Below, one piece after another: positions 36,611 to 55,572 of a stretch of DNA of 64,000 bases. Source of the DNA: Manihot esculenta (lineage: Eukaryota; Streptophyta; Magnoliopsida; Malpighiales; Euphorbiaceae); NCBI RefSeq assembly GCF_001659605.2, contig NC_035172.2:33159342-33223341 (forward strand), written 5' to 3'. Made by a program: the position numbers and the translations under genes. The notes beneath the pieces are model-generated. The model saw only the letters and a program-made list of their open reading frames with translations. It ran no database searches and was not told where the DNA came from. Every line of letters starts with the position of its first letter. Position 1 is the first letter of the stretch.

Positions 36611-37848
36611 AATTTATAAAAAGCTGTACCTACTGCATAAGCAAAATTCTCAAGTTGAAAAATGCTTTATTTTTTATAGGTTTTCTTATTATTTTTTCAT
36701 TTAAATAATATTTTAAGCAAATTCTATTTTAAGTTTTATTTAAATTAAATTTAATGATATAATAAAATAAAGATAAATAAACAATAATTAATGATTTGAA
36801 GAAATTAAATTTTCTTTAAAGATAAATTTATTTAAATCAATGTAATTTATCTTTAAAATAGAGACAAATAATATAGTTTGTAAAATTATATAAAGAGACA
36901 ATTTTGTTTCAATAAATTTATAAATAAATATATTTATCTCTAAAAATTAAATTACTGATATTTTGTCATTAATTACAGAGTAAAAAGATAAATATTTATT
37001 TGTCTCTAAATAAATATAAAAATAAATAAATGATTTTTTAAAATAAAAGAAAATTTTTAATAAAAAACTAATTTATTCTATTTTAAGATAATATGAAATA
37101 TTTTAATTGCTTTTAAAAATTATAAAATCAAATAATTAATTTTTCTTAAATTAAGGGACTCATAATAATTTCCCATAAATAGATTTTAAAATTAAAAACT
37201 AAATAATTATTGTCATATTTTAATTAGGCTAAATGTATAATTTATTTTCTTAATTTTTTATAAAAAAATATTTTATTTTTTTATTTTATTTTTATTCTAT
37301 TTATTTTTTTAATTTTTAAATTATAAATAATTTAATATTTATAAAATAGAAAAATATACTTTCAACTTTTAATTATTAATAACTTAATTTCAAGAGTGTG
37401 AATATTACATGATAATTGTAAAAATTAGATTATTTTATTATTTAAAAGTTAAAAAAATAAATAAGAAGTAAAATAATTTTTCTTAGTGAAAGAATAAATT
37501 ATATATTTTTTATTTAATTATAATATTTATATAATATTATTTATTAATATAAATTTATTTTTTACATTATTTTTATAAATCACATAATTTAATTGAACCT
37601 TTTAAGCGGGCCTTCTGCATCCCCGCTCTTTTCACAGCTAACGCCAATCCAGTAAAACCTCTGGGTTTAGAACCAACAAGTCGTTTGACAAAAGGACAAA
37701 CGGTCCCGTTTAACGTAACGCTCATCGACATCAGGATTTATCCAAAAGCAACGACAAGACGTTTCAGGAACATTCACGAGACGCCGTCAGTAGCAGAGAA
37801 TACATACACCATTATCAGCCACTGGCAGCAACTAAACCCAACAGAACC
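36611..37848 (+). other. AT-rich intergenic DNA, then the ecdysoneless-homologue promoter
   Basis: Up to about 37,590 there is only A/T-rich sequence, including several TTTATCTCTAAA-type repeats (36,840-37,010). From 37,600 composition becomes normal, and the last 250 bp before the ATG at 37849 presumably contain the promoter and leader. No clear TATA box is seen, which is common in housekeeping genes. Confidence 0.4.
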
Positions 37849-44962
<7,114 letters not shown>

Positions 44963-46011
44963 AGCTATCTACACTTGGTTTATCTGGTGCAATTGAGGGG
45001 AGGTTCAAAACATTGATATTGTTAGATGACCCTCTTGCATTAACTTCAGAATCAATTGGGTATCTTAGGTATACTTTTCTTTGTTGACGAGTATGTAAAT
45101 AGAGGCTACATCTATTGGGTATTTCAATCTAGTCGTAGTTGGAGAATTGCGTTGCTTATGGGATTCATGAATATTTATTATGCCATTTCGAGCAATTCCA
45201 GAGTGGACTGATGGCTACAGATCAAAGAGGAGACTTGTTAGAAAATGTTTAAAAAATTAATTGAAAACTAATTTTGACATTAATTATAAAAATATTAAAA
45301 TAATAGCACAGATAGCTATTATGTTTTTTTAGAAAGCAATTTTTAGATTGCGAAGTGAGTTTGAGGCCAGGGCGTGTTTAGCAATTAGCATTACTGTTAG
45401 AACCGAACTGATGTTGAGAAAACACTTTTTAAAAATATTATTTAAAAAGTAATTTAAAATTATTTTTAATATAACTTAAGTATAAAAATAATGAAACAGT
45501 TTTAAATAAATGAAAAAAGAAAGTATTTACCACGTTTAAAAATATGCCTTGGGAACAAGGGGGGAAAGCATACACTTGTCATGTATAATAATAATAGAAA
45601 TGTTTAAGAAGCAGTTGTAATAATTTTGGACTTGATTGAACTTTATTATTAAATTAAAAAAAATAAGTAAGAAAAAAACAGTAGAGATACTTTCCTAAAA
45701 GATGACTGAATATTCCCTAAGTGTGGGTTGGAATAGACCCATAGAAACTCAATATGGGCAGTGATGGTAATGTGATTCATCCAACCAACCACAAACTGAC
45801 AACTCATGAAAGGCCAATGGAAATGGGAAATTATAAAAAATATTAAAAAAATTGTTATAATTTTGTTAAGAAAATTGTAAAAAAATGTTTTCATTCAAAG
45901 TATGTTTCCTAAAATAAAATCTAATGGTTTATTTAAAATTAATTCAAATCTCTCCGTTTCACTTTGTAGAGTCCTCTTTCTCGACAGAAAAGCAAACTGA
46001 GCTTGTGAAAG
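44963..46011. other. Intergenic between the ECD homologue and NIC1
   Basis: The first 250 bp look like the ECD 3' untranslated region (normal composition). From 45,240 the sequence turns AT-rich. No gene or clear repeat is visible. Confidence 0.45.
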
Positions 46012-46080
46012 CCAATGCCAATAGGAGCTCTCCCTTTTGGTCAATCCACACTGAGACGGAGTCTTCTCTATACATATAAA
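46012..46080 (+). promoter_or_regulatory. NIC1 core promoter: two CCAAT boxes and TATA
   Basis: CCAAT occurs at 46012-46016 and 46018-46022, and TATAAA at 46075-46080, 84 bp before the NIC1 ATG. Transcription would start near 46,105, giving a leader of about 55-60 nt. Confidence 0.6.
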
Positions 46081-46163
46081 GGAAAAAAGAAAGTACAAAC
46101 TTCACCTGCACGATACCCTTAAATCAAACATCTTCCCGAATTCTAGCCAAGAAGAAGAAGAAA

Positions 46164-47872
46164 ATGGCGTCCCACACGATTGATTTGTTGAAGCAGGAAC
46201 TTCCCGTCCAACAAGATTCTTTGCTTCTCAATGGCGATGTTAAGACCGGACTTGTTCTTGTAGATATAGTTAATGGTTTCTGTACCGTCGGCGCTGGCAA
46301 TTTGGTATTCTTGGTTTTTTTTTTTTTTTTCAAATGTATAATGTTTGGTGCAGAGATTTTAATCTTAATTGTTTGTTGGATTCTAAAGGCCCCAAGACAG
46401 CCTGACATGCAAATTTCTACGATGGTTGAGGAGTCGGTGAGGCTTGCCAGAGCTTTCTGTGACAAGAAATGGCCTGTTTTCGCTTTTCTCGATTCTCATC
46501 ATCCTGACATTCCGGAGCACCCTTACCCTCCTCACTGTATTGCTGGAACTGACGAGGCAAGACTCGTTCCAGGTAAATGCTTCACTTTTCCGTTGACTTG
46601 AATGGTCTGGGTTTTCTACTCTCATGTTTGCTTCGTTTTGGTTTTTGCAATCTGAAGAATTGCAGTGGTTGGAGAACGAAGCGAATGCCACGCTCAGGTG
46701 CAAGGATTGCATCGATGGGTTTCTCGGTTGCATTGAGAAAGATGGCTCTAATGTGTTTGTGGATTGGATAAAAGATAATCAGATCAAAGTTGTAAGTATT
46801 TTCTATTAATTTTCAGGAGAATGCAATTAATGAAGAAATGTTAAATAAAATTTCTTCCTTCCTGTCTAATATGGACTGCATTATCTGTTATTGAAGATAT
46901 TGGTGGTAGGGATATGCACAGATATATGCGTGCTTGATTTTGTATGTTCAGCACTATCTACCAGAAATCGTGGTTTTCTTGCTCCTTTAGAGGATGTGAT
47001 TGTGTTCTCTCGAGCTTGTGCTACCTTTGACATTCCACTTCATGTTGCCAGAGCTGTCAAAGATGTTACAGCACATCCACAGGTATTGCGAACAATTTAA
47101 TCACAGTTTGCTTGTGCCTACTTATGTGTTCTCCATTTCCATCCAGTTTTGTGTAAAGGAACAAAATCAATCATGTTAGGCCTTGTGCTATGGAGCAGTA
47201 ACTTGGAACAAAAACTAGGAAAAAACAGAAATGGAAGGTTTCACAAGAGGACTTGAACTTCCTCATTATGGGCATGAGGTTTCATGGACACAAAGCATAA
47301 AGGACGGATGAGAGCATATTGGATGAAAATTGCTTAATGCGGTTGGCTTCTCACAACAAAAAAACTCATGCATGTGAGAGAACAAGACATAGGAGAACAA
47401 TATAATGTTTTAGAATTATGGTCCTATGTTTTGAAGCTTTGCAGGAGGTTAGCGCCAAAAGTAGCTTTTTCTTTGGATGGAATGAGAAGCTGTATAAATT
47501 GGTGGTCTTGGACTAGTTACCAATGTAAACTTTGCAGTGGCTGTAGAAGAAGAAGTGGGATGCAAAGATTGCTGACTTGTTCTAAAAGTGCTCTTTAATC
47601 AATGTTTGAAGTAGAAACTTTTTACTTGTTTGCTATTTCATCCTTTGCTATTGCAGGATTTCTTTTGGAAAAAGTTGTTTCTTTTTTTAGTAGCAATATG
47701 TACAGAAACTGCTGCAAAACAAACACACAATCACAGAGAGAAACAGCAGAGATATTTGTTCCCAATTCTTCTTTTTTATTTGCAGGAACTGATGCATCAC
47801 ATAGGCCTGTACATGGCCAAGGGAAGGGGAGCTAAGGTAGTCTCAGAGGTGTCTTTTGGTGCACTGCAATAA
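46164..47872 (+). CDS. NIC1: Nicotinamidase (isochorismatase-like hydrolase)
   Basis: Five exons: 46164-46304, 46389-46572, 46658-46791, 46897-47082, 47786-47872, all GT-AG and in phase, 243 residues, essentially the length of Arabidopsis NIC1. The enzyme deamidates nicotinamide to nicotinic acid, the first step of NAD salvage in plants. Visible active-site features are the catalytic Asp in LVLVDIVNGF (Asp34), metal-binding residues in FLDSHHPDIPEHPYPPHC, and the nucleophile in VVGICTDICVLDF (Cys164 in the usual family position). The ATG sits just after an A-rich leader (AAGAAGAAGAAGAAAATGG). The gene converges with the NET2-type gene 470 bp downstream, the same pair as At2g22570/At2g22560 by memory. 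Confidence 0.95.
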
Positions 47873-48343
47873 CCATGATCTTGGCCCATGAGTGCAAAAG
47901 TGTGGTTTTCTTATGCAGAAAGAAGTGATCTTATAAATAGATTCTCTTTAATGTCAGTTTATTCGAGTGTATTATCAGAATTCTTATATAATATGTGTAT
48001 ATAAGAAGAATAGCAGTTTACTGTTGTGAGCTTCATGATATAGATCAGTAGCGTAAATAGTCAGCTCTTTATGTAAGTTGTTGGTCTCTTGGTAAGAACA
48101 CAATACAGATGTTGAATTCAAGAACTCAAAATAAGATATTTAACCACAGGGATCTAGATAAATAAAATAAAAAATAATTCCATTTGAAATTGCTGAAATA
48201 TTCCTGCTGTTTTCATTAACTATAAACATCTCTATCACAACAAAATCATTGCCTGCCACAATCAAGGTGAAGCTTCAGCTTCTTGAAAATAAACATTTAG
48301 AAAAAAAAAAAAAAAGACTAAAGCAGTAAACCATTAAAAGCAA
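47873..48343. other. Convergent 3' flanks of NIC1 and NET2
   Basis: Short AT-rich interval holding both 3' untranslated regions. A poly-A run of about 15 at 48,300-48,315 is near the NET2 stop codon. No further gene. Confidence 0.5.
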
Positions 48344-51300
48344 TCAATTATTCATCCCTGTCCTGAAACCATTGTATTTCTTTTGCAGTACAGGATGGAC
48401 ACAGGAGAGTATTGAATGCTTTTGCTTTTTTGGTTTGTTACCAAAGATAAACGACCGCAAAGGAACTCCAGCCCGGCTGTCTGAGTGCTCCAGTTCGATA
48501 TTTTGGTGATTCTTTGATTCACCAAGATTGAATTCCTCATTCAACTTTGCCAGAGTGTTTTCAACTTCCAGCTGGAGTGTAGTAACATGATCCAACCCCG
48601 CCTGCAATTCATCTGCAACCTTGTTATTCTCTTGTTTCATGTTCAAAACTTCACCTCGGAACTTTGCAGCTTGGTAGCTTGTAAACTTGAAGTCATCGTC
48701 TTCTGCGCTCTCCTTCAAAGCGGCAGTTATTTCTTCTTGAATGTCACACAAGGATGAGAATCTGCTCTTCAGTTCATCCTTCAGCAGCACACCTTTTTCT
48801 ATCCAGACTGCTAATTCAGTGTGAATCTCTTGGAGGTGCTTGTATAGCGGTTTTGCATCTGATTTCAGAGAATACTTTGCATTAGTGCTACTATCTTGCT
48901 TCCTTTTTTCCTCAAGTTTCAACAACTCGGACTGTAAATCTTTGATTTCAGTTTCAAATTTCTGAATTTGATACAATGTAGTACTGAATCTTAACCAGAA
49001 ATCTAAGTTCTCCTCTAGCAGTTCATCAATGCTTGTCCGGAATTTTTCCTCAATCGGTGAAATTTCTGGCTGCTCCATCATCATCAGATCGACATCATCT
49101 ATCTCTTCTCTTTCTAATTTTTGGGATTCTGTCGATTTTTCAGATCCATTGTCTTCACCCAAGCTCCTTTGGAGAAGGCTCAGCTTCTGAGTTAAGATTT
49201 TGATATGTTCATCCTTCTTTGCATTAGCACTCCTCAGTTCTTTTAACTGCAACATTATGGCAAAGAGGTCATCCCCATTTTTGTTTTCTGCATCAGCAAG
49301 CTGCTTCTTGGCTTCTTTATAGCTCCGAAGAATTGTAGTATATTCATTCAGCAGATTTTTTTCTCTATTTCCCAAACCATTCATGAACAAATGCTTCCAG
49401 TCTGGCTCATCATCTTGCTCTATCACCTGCAGTGTTTCAAAAAGGAGATTTTCCACAGCCTTTGCTGAATCTTGCTTATCAACTTTTTCATCCAGGTTCA
49501 TGTCATGAGATTTCTCCAAAGGATCATCAATTTCACCACTTGTCTGCAGCAGACTTGCATCTTCTCCCCTATTTCTGTTAGAGATGCTGAGATCATGTTC
49601 TTTTATCTCTTCCTTTTTCTCATATGTAGCCTTTTCTTTATGTGAAGAAACTAAAACCCCGATCTCCCCAGCTGACTTCACTTGTGGAGCATCAAGAATG
49701 CCGTCAGGACCTAGTGCACTTCCTCGTCCTGTGGATTCTTCATGTGATCTACCTGAAACCTTGACATCCTCAGGATTGAGTTTTTCTTCTTGTTCTTGTC
49801 CTTGTCCTTTCAACTCAGCATGCCCATTGACTTCTGCAGAAAAGTCCTTTTCTTTGTGTGAAGATTCTGAAACCTTGAGTTCCTCTGTACTAAGTCTTTC
49901 TTCTCGGTCGTTTGACTCTGCCTGTGAATTGACTTCAGCAGGAAGTTTCTTCTCTTTCTCCAAAGAGTCTGGAACCTTGAGTTTCTCTTGTAGCTCCATA
50001 TGTTGTGATTCATTAGGACTGTCATTAAGACACAGGCCAACTTGTTGTCTTCTGAGTTCTTTACGTGGTTTACTTGAAACCTTGTGCCCCTTTTCTGACT
50101 TCAATTGGTGTGGTTCATGGAGGTCATTTTTATCATTCAGAGCACCTTCTTGTCTGTTGATGTCGCAGTGCACTTCTTCGTCATGTGATCTACCTGAAAC
50201 CTTGAAATCCTCAGGATTAAATTCTATTCCTCCTCCTTTCAACTCAGCTTGCAAATTGACTTCTGCAGAAAATTCCTTTTCTTTCTGTGAAGATTGTGAG
50301 ATCTTGAGGTCCTCCTTATTAAGTTTTTCTTCTAGCTCCTTTGACTCTGCCAGTGAATTGTCTTCAGCAGTAAGATTCTTCTCTTTCTGCAAGGAGTCTG
50401 GAACCTTGAGTTCCTCTTGTAGCTCCACAGGCTGTGATTCATTAGGACTGTCATTAAGGGACAGTGCAACTTGCTGTCTTCTGAGTTCTTTGCGTGGTTT
50501 ACCTGAAACCTTGTTCTCCTTTTCTGACTTCAATTTCTCTTGTTCGTGAAGGTCATTTTTGTCATTCAATGCATCTTCTTGTCTGTTGATGTCTCCATGC
50601 ACTTCTTCGTCACGTGATCTACCTGAAACCTTAGGATCCTCTAGATTAAATTCTACTCCTTGTCCTTTCAACTCAGCCTGCAAATTGACTTCTGCAGAAA
50701 ATTCCTTTTCTTTCTGTGAAGATTGTGAGACCTTGAGCTCCTCCTTATCAAGTTTTTCTTCTCGCTCCTTTGACTCTGCCTGTGAATTGACTTCAGCAGT
50801 AGGATTCTTCTCTTTCTGCAAGGAGTCTGGAACCTTGAGTTGCTCTTGTGATTCATTAGGACTGTCATTAAGGGACAGTGCAACTTGCTGTCTTCTGAGT
50901 TCTTTACGTGGTTTACCTGAAACCTTGTCCCCTTCTTCTGACTTCAATTTCTGTGGTTCATGGAGGTGACCTTTATCATTCTGTGCACCTTCTTGCCTTT
51001 TATCACCTTGTTGTTTACCTAAATTCTTGCTATCCGCTTCTGAGTTTGTTTTCTGCAGTTCATGGAGGTCATCATTACCATGCCATGCACCTTCTTGTCT
51101 TTCGACATCTATATGTTGTTTACCTAAAACCTCGCTCTTCTCTTCTGAATTTATTTTCTGCTCCTCATGGAGGCTATCATTACCATGCAGTGCACCTTCT
51201 TGTCTATGAAGGCTATTGTTACCATTCACTTCACCTTCTTGACTTCTGACCTCTTGTTGTGGTTCAACTTCAACCAGAGGTTTCTGTTCTGTCTGTTGTA

Positions 51301-53634
51301 TGGCCTGGAGGCTATCATTATCATGCAGTGCACCTTCTTGTTTATGGAGGCTATCATTGCCATTCACTGCACCTTCTTGTCTTCTGACCTCTTGTTGTGG
51401 TTCAACTTCAACCGGCTTCGGTTCTGTCTGTGATGTGGCCTGGAGGCTACCATTACCTTGCAGTGCACCTTCTTGTCCATGGAGATTATCATCACCATTC
51501 ACTGCACGTTCTTGTTTTCTGACCTCTTGTTGTGGTTCAACTTCAACCAGAGGTTTCCGCTCTGTCTGTGGTGTGGCCTGATGCTCCTCATCTGGCTTCA
51601 AATCATGCAGTTTATCCGATATGTGACCAAGATTATAGTGTGTTTCAGTAAAATTTGTTTGAAGAATATTGTTCTGGTCTTCAATATTTCTGTTTAATTC
51701 CTGAAGTCCAAGCAGCTTTACCTCCATTTCCTTCAGCTTTTCTCTCAGATCATTTTTCCCATTGATTAATGTTGCCTTGTCATCCTCCAAAATTCCAATT
51801 TGTGCTTGAAGATCATCTGTCTCTGCTCTCAATCTCTGTACGAGTGCCGTCTGTGTTGAAACTGCAGCTTCTAAGCTAATCACCTTGTTCACAAGCCCGT
51901 CAATCGTCTCTGCAAGTTCTGTCACACTGAGAGATGCATTAGATTCCACCTCAAGGTGTTCCTTAATTTTTGCACTTAACTTTTCCAAATCCTTCCTCTC
52001 TTGTGTGACAATGCTCGGTTCTTGGTCTAAGTTTTTCAACTCCCTAACTGCCTTCTTAGGTTTATCTTTGGCTTTTGGCTTTTCATGATTGATCTCACCA
52101 TTGAGAAACTCATCTTTGAGAGACTTCAACTTCTCCCTGGCATCATTAATCCGTTTGCCCTCAACCATTGCTTCTCCTACAGATTTCTCTTGTTTCTCCT
52201 CCAACCGAGCCAATGTCTCCTGGCATGATTTCAAGGCTGCTGAAGCCATCAATTCCCGTGCCTCATCATCTTCAATGACTGTGCCTGAGCCAAATTCATC
52301 TTGTAAACTACAAACCTTAGCCTGCATTTCCCTGATTTTCTCATCAATTTCCCAATACTTTGCTAGCCCACCCTCATAAGAACTCTTCGCAAATTCCTTT
52401 TCAGTCTGCAAAGTCAGGATTTCTTTCTGCAGCTTGTCAATCTCCTTAAGCCCTTTAGATTTGCTTAAACCAGATTTTGGAACATTAGCAGAATTTGTTG
52501 TTTTCATCGACTTCTTCGATTGTAAATTCTTCGGTGCTGAGTGTGAGATACCCTTTACCTCTTTGGGAGTCTTTGGAACCTTTGGGACATTTGTTTTTGA
52601 GGCTTCTTGAGACTTCTTTGGGAATCTTGGTGGGGCACGATCTTCCTCATCTTCCATAAATTGAACTTGCTCTGGAAACACAGAAGCAATGGTATTATTG
52701 GCATTTTGTAGCTCTGTTGATATGTGATCATACCGTTCAGCTAAGGCTCGGTATGCTCTGAAAGATTCTTCCACAAAATATATCAGCTCCGGCCGCCTTT
52801 TATAATACATTTCTGCCCTCTTTGCAAAGGAGTCTCCGTCCTCTTCGATGAGTTTGAGCATAGTCTGGACCTTCTCTTCCATATCTGCGAATTGAAATTT
52901 GTACTGTCAGCAGTATTTTAGTCATGCAATGATGAATACTGGGTTATGACTTGGTGTATGAATATATTCATCAACTTGGTGTGCACAAGGAAAAATCCAT
53001 TGAGCCTTTTTTTTCCCCTCATTTTCTATACTGAGCCATTAAATTTAATTTTCAGGGTTTTGCTATTTAACATGTTTTTGCCAATATTTCAGCAAAAAAT
53101 CTAAACCAAGTCAGATTTTGGGAAATTAAAACCTCATCCAGGTTTTCATTTTTTTCATTTTGATTGGGTTAACCTGGAATACAAGAAAAATACTAAATTC
53201 TATTGAAGCATAAAATGAAGATTGCCCTTTTCATCAGAATTAAGTTCTCCTCTGATTACATTTTCTTATTCACATGCTTCTAAATTATAAATGGCTTCAA
53301 TAAATCAGATTATCATAAGCCTTCTTTTTCTGGAATTGCATTGTTTAATCTTTAAACTAGATAAACAAATTCCAATCATATCAAAAAAATTAGAATTTCT
53401 CATAAATTCAAGTATTTGCAACATTAAAAAAAAAGTATCCAAATGGGTGCTACCCACTAATCATAGAACATCTAGGGATCCAATTTCAAGCTGCCAAAAC
53501 CCAGTTCTCGAAATCACAGGGAAAGAGAGAGAAAAGTTACCTAGAAGGTTTTGTTCCAGCCATTTTGATTGCTTAGTTCTGATGTGGCTTGCCATCCACC
53601 ATGAATAAGCATTGCTTGCAGCTCTCTGCAACAT
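48344..53634 (-). CDS. NET2D-like: NETWORKED2-type actin-binding protein with expanded repeats
   Basis: Two exons: 53634-53541 (starting [20 protein letters not shown]) and 52884-48344, joined in frame by GT-AG, 1544 residues. Residues about 10-90 are the NAB domain (Trp-rich start, then [14 protein letters not shown] and [14 protein letters not shown]), which binds F-actin. Residues 150-420 and 1150-1510 are coiled coil; the C-terminal block with [20 protein letters not shown] and [16 protein letters not shown] is characteristic of the NET2 subgroup, which links actin to the plasma membrane, classically in pollen tubes. The middle (about 460-1120) is Glu/Lys/Ser-rich and built of repeats: three copies of a 138-142-residue unit containing [20 protein letters not shown], and shorter units with [13 protein letters not shown]. 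As I recall, Arabidopsis NET2D is under 1000 residues, so this copy is enlarged. Its place next to NIC1 matches NET2D. Confidence 0.92.
49990..50990 (-). repeat. In-gene tandem repeats, about 414-429 bp period
   Basis: The + strand word CTTCTGAGTTCTTTACGTGG and neighbours start at about 50041, 50470 and 50884, giving periods of 429 and 414 bp, both multiples of three. The repeats stay in frame within the second exon of the NET2-type gene and code for three near-copies of one 138-142-residue module. Confidence 0.88.
51040..51580 (-). repeat. In-gene short tandem repeats, about 135 bp period
   Basis: The + strand words TTCTGACCTCTTGTTGTGG and TTCAACTTCAACC recur near 51243, 51381 and 51516, separated by shorter ATGGAGGCTATCATTACCAT-type units. 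They encode [21 protein letters not shown] and GNDSLH modules in the NET2-type protein, all in frame. Confidence 0.85.
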
Positions 53635-55572
53635 CTTTTGTTCTCTAATCTCTCTATCTCTCTAGACCAGAATATATGCAACCCCTTATTTATTTTCTCT
53701 TCAACAACAAGGATACAAGACATGGAACCCAATACCCTTTGTTTCAAGAGAGAGAAAGACAAGAAATTTAATGAATAAAATAAAAAAGAGGAGTCTTTGA
53801 AATGGGAAGAACACAAGACTTCTACAAGAAACGTGCGAGAAAGAAAGGAATGAGGCATCTCTGTGTTAATGTACGTTATGGATAAAAACTAAATATGGGA
53901 TCATGGAGGAGAGTAATTTTCGCCTGGAGTTACTTGCACAACCTTCCCTTTTAAATAAAAATCAATTGAAAAAATTGCTAATATCATAGAAAATAAAAAA
54001 AAAATTAAAAGACAAAAAAAAAAAAAGAATTGAGTAGTTATAATTCTCATGGTTTTGCCTTTCCAGAGTGTGGCAGAGCATCTACTTTTCCTTTTTTTTC
54101 TTTTTTTCTTTTTTCTTTATAGACTTGCCTTTTCTAATATATGGAAAAATCAACCAGCATTATTCATTATTATGGATAAAAGTTGATGAAAAAAATCTGA
54201 GTCACCCACCCTAGAGGTTCTCATATTTAAAAAAATAAATTAAAAAGTTATTTTTTGTTTAACTAAATAAATATTTAATAAATTAAAATTATAATTTTTA
54301 TTAAATTTAATTCTGTAATTATATTGTATTTAAATTTGTTAAATGTAAATACTGATCTCCTAAATGTAGAGAGGGGTTTGCCCCTCATTCAACCAGATTG
54401 GCTTTCCAAATGGATTAGATATAAAATTTGTTATTGGTGGAGATCTCATTCAACAGAGTATTGAATTTGATATAAATTTATATAATTTTTTTAATATTAT
54501 AATAGTATATAAATTAATTAATATAATCTTATTTAATTTAATTTAATTTTTAATTTTTTTTAATATTTTATAAAAGGTAATTTTTTATTTTTCATTTTTT
54601 TAAAAAGGAAGCATTCTGCAGGAAAAAAGATAAATCATATAGGCTTCAATTTTGGAGTGAAGATCAAGCAACTCAAAAGGGTCCAAAAAGGTCACATCTT
54701 TGACTCTATAGGTAGGCTAGGAAAATGTGTTTAAGCTTTGGAGAAATAAATAAAAAGAAAATATAAAATTTTGCAAAATAAAAAAGATGGTTTTACATAT
54801 AAACCATGAGATTAATAGTAGGAGTGCTAATAAGTTACTAATAAATTTCGGTCAATTGGACTTGTATAGTCATCAAATCAATTAATCCAAATACTAATTA
54901 AATTCTACAATCGTATTGTAATTTTCACCCGTATACGTTAAATTTAAGTATTTATTGTATTGTAATTACTAAATTTAATTTAATTTTAATTATTAAATTT
55001 AATTTTATATCATAAAAATTATTTATTTTTTTATTAAAATTTTAAATAATATCATCTCATAAAATTCCTGGTTGTATTTCTTTATAACTTCTCTTATATG
55101 AATAAAATTAAAAGAAAAGAGTTCTTCCTGTAACTATTTCTTTAGCCTATATAGCAAATGATTTTTTTATTTAATTTATGTAAAATAAGTTAAATTTTAT
55201 TGAATTACTGTTTAAAATTTAAATAGTGAATTAAGTGAATAAAACACTAAAATTCAGTAATCAGACAAGAGAGTTTGAAATGGACGTGGCAGGTGGAGAG
55301 CTGAGTAAGATGATTAGAGACGGCCACGTATGGAGTATTTGCTTGCTTTAATGGAATTTTATTAGAATTTAAATGTAATTTTTAGATAATTAATTTACGT
55401 ATTAAAAAATGTTGAATGAGTTTGAGTAGAAATAGACTTCATCTTGGGCATATCTCCATGATGATAGGTATTATCACCAATTCATGAGTTTCGTGATAAT
55501 TCACTACATCAAACTTTAAAAAGCAATTAATTATCAAGGAAGAGAAGAATCCATAGTCAATGGGTGAAGGAA
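53635..55572. other. NET2 upstream region and AT-rich intergenic DNA
   Basis: Up to about 53,900 lies the presumed leader and promoter of the NET2-type gene. Beyond it is AT-rich DNA with two small normal-composition patches (54,350-54,460 and 55,260-55,345) without recognisable content. There is no open frame with gene character. Confidence 0.45.

Noticed and set aside
49584..50549. 321-codon Ser/Cys-rich open frame antisense to the NET2-type gene
   Set aside because: It mirrors the repeat-rich, codon-biased second exon on the opposite strand, and further antisense frames at 50,559-51,580 follow the same repeats.
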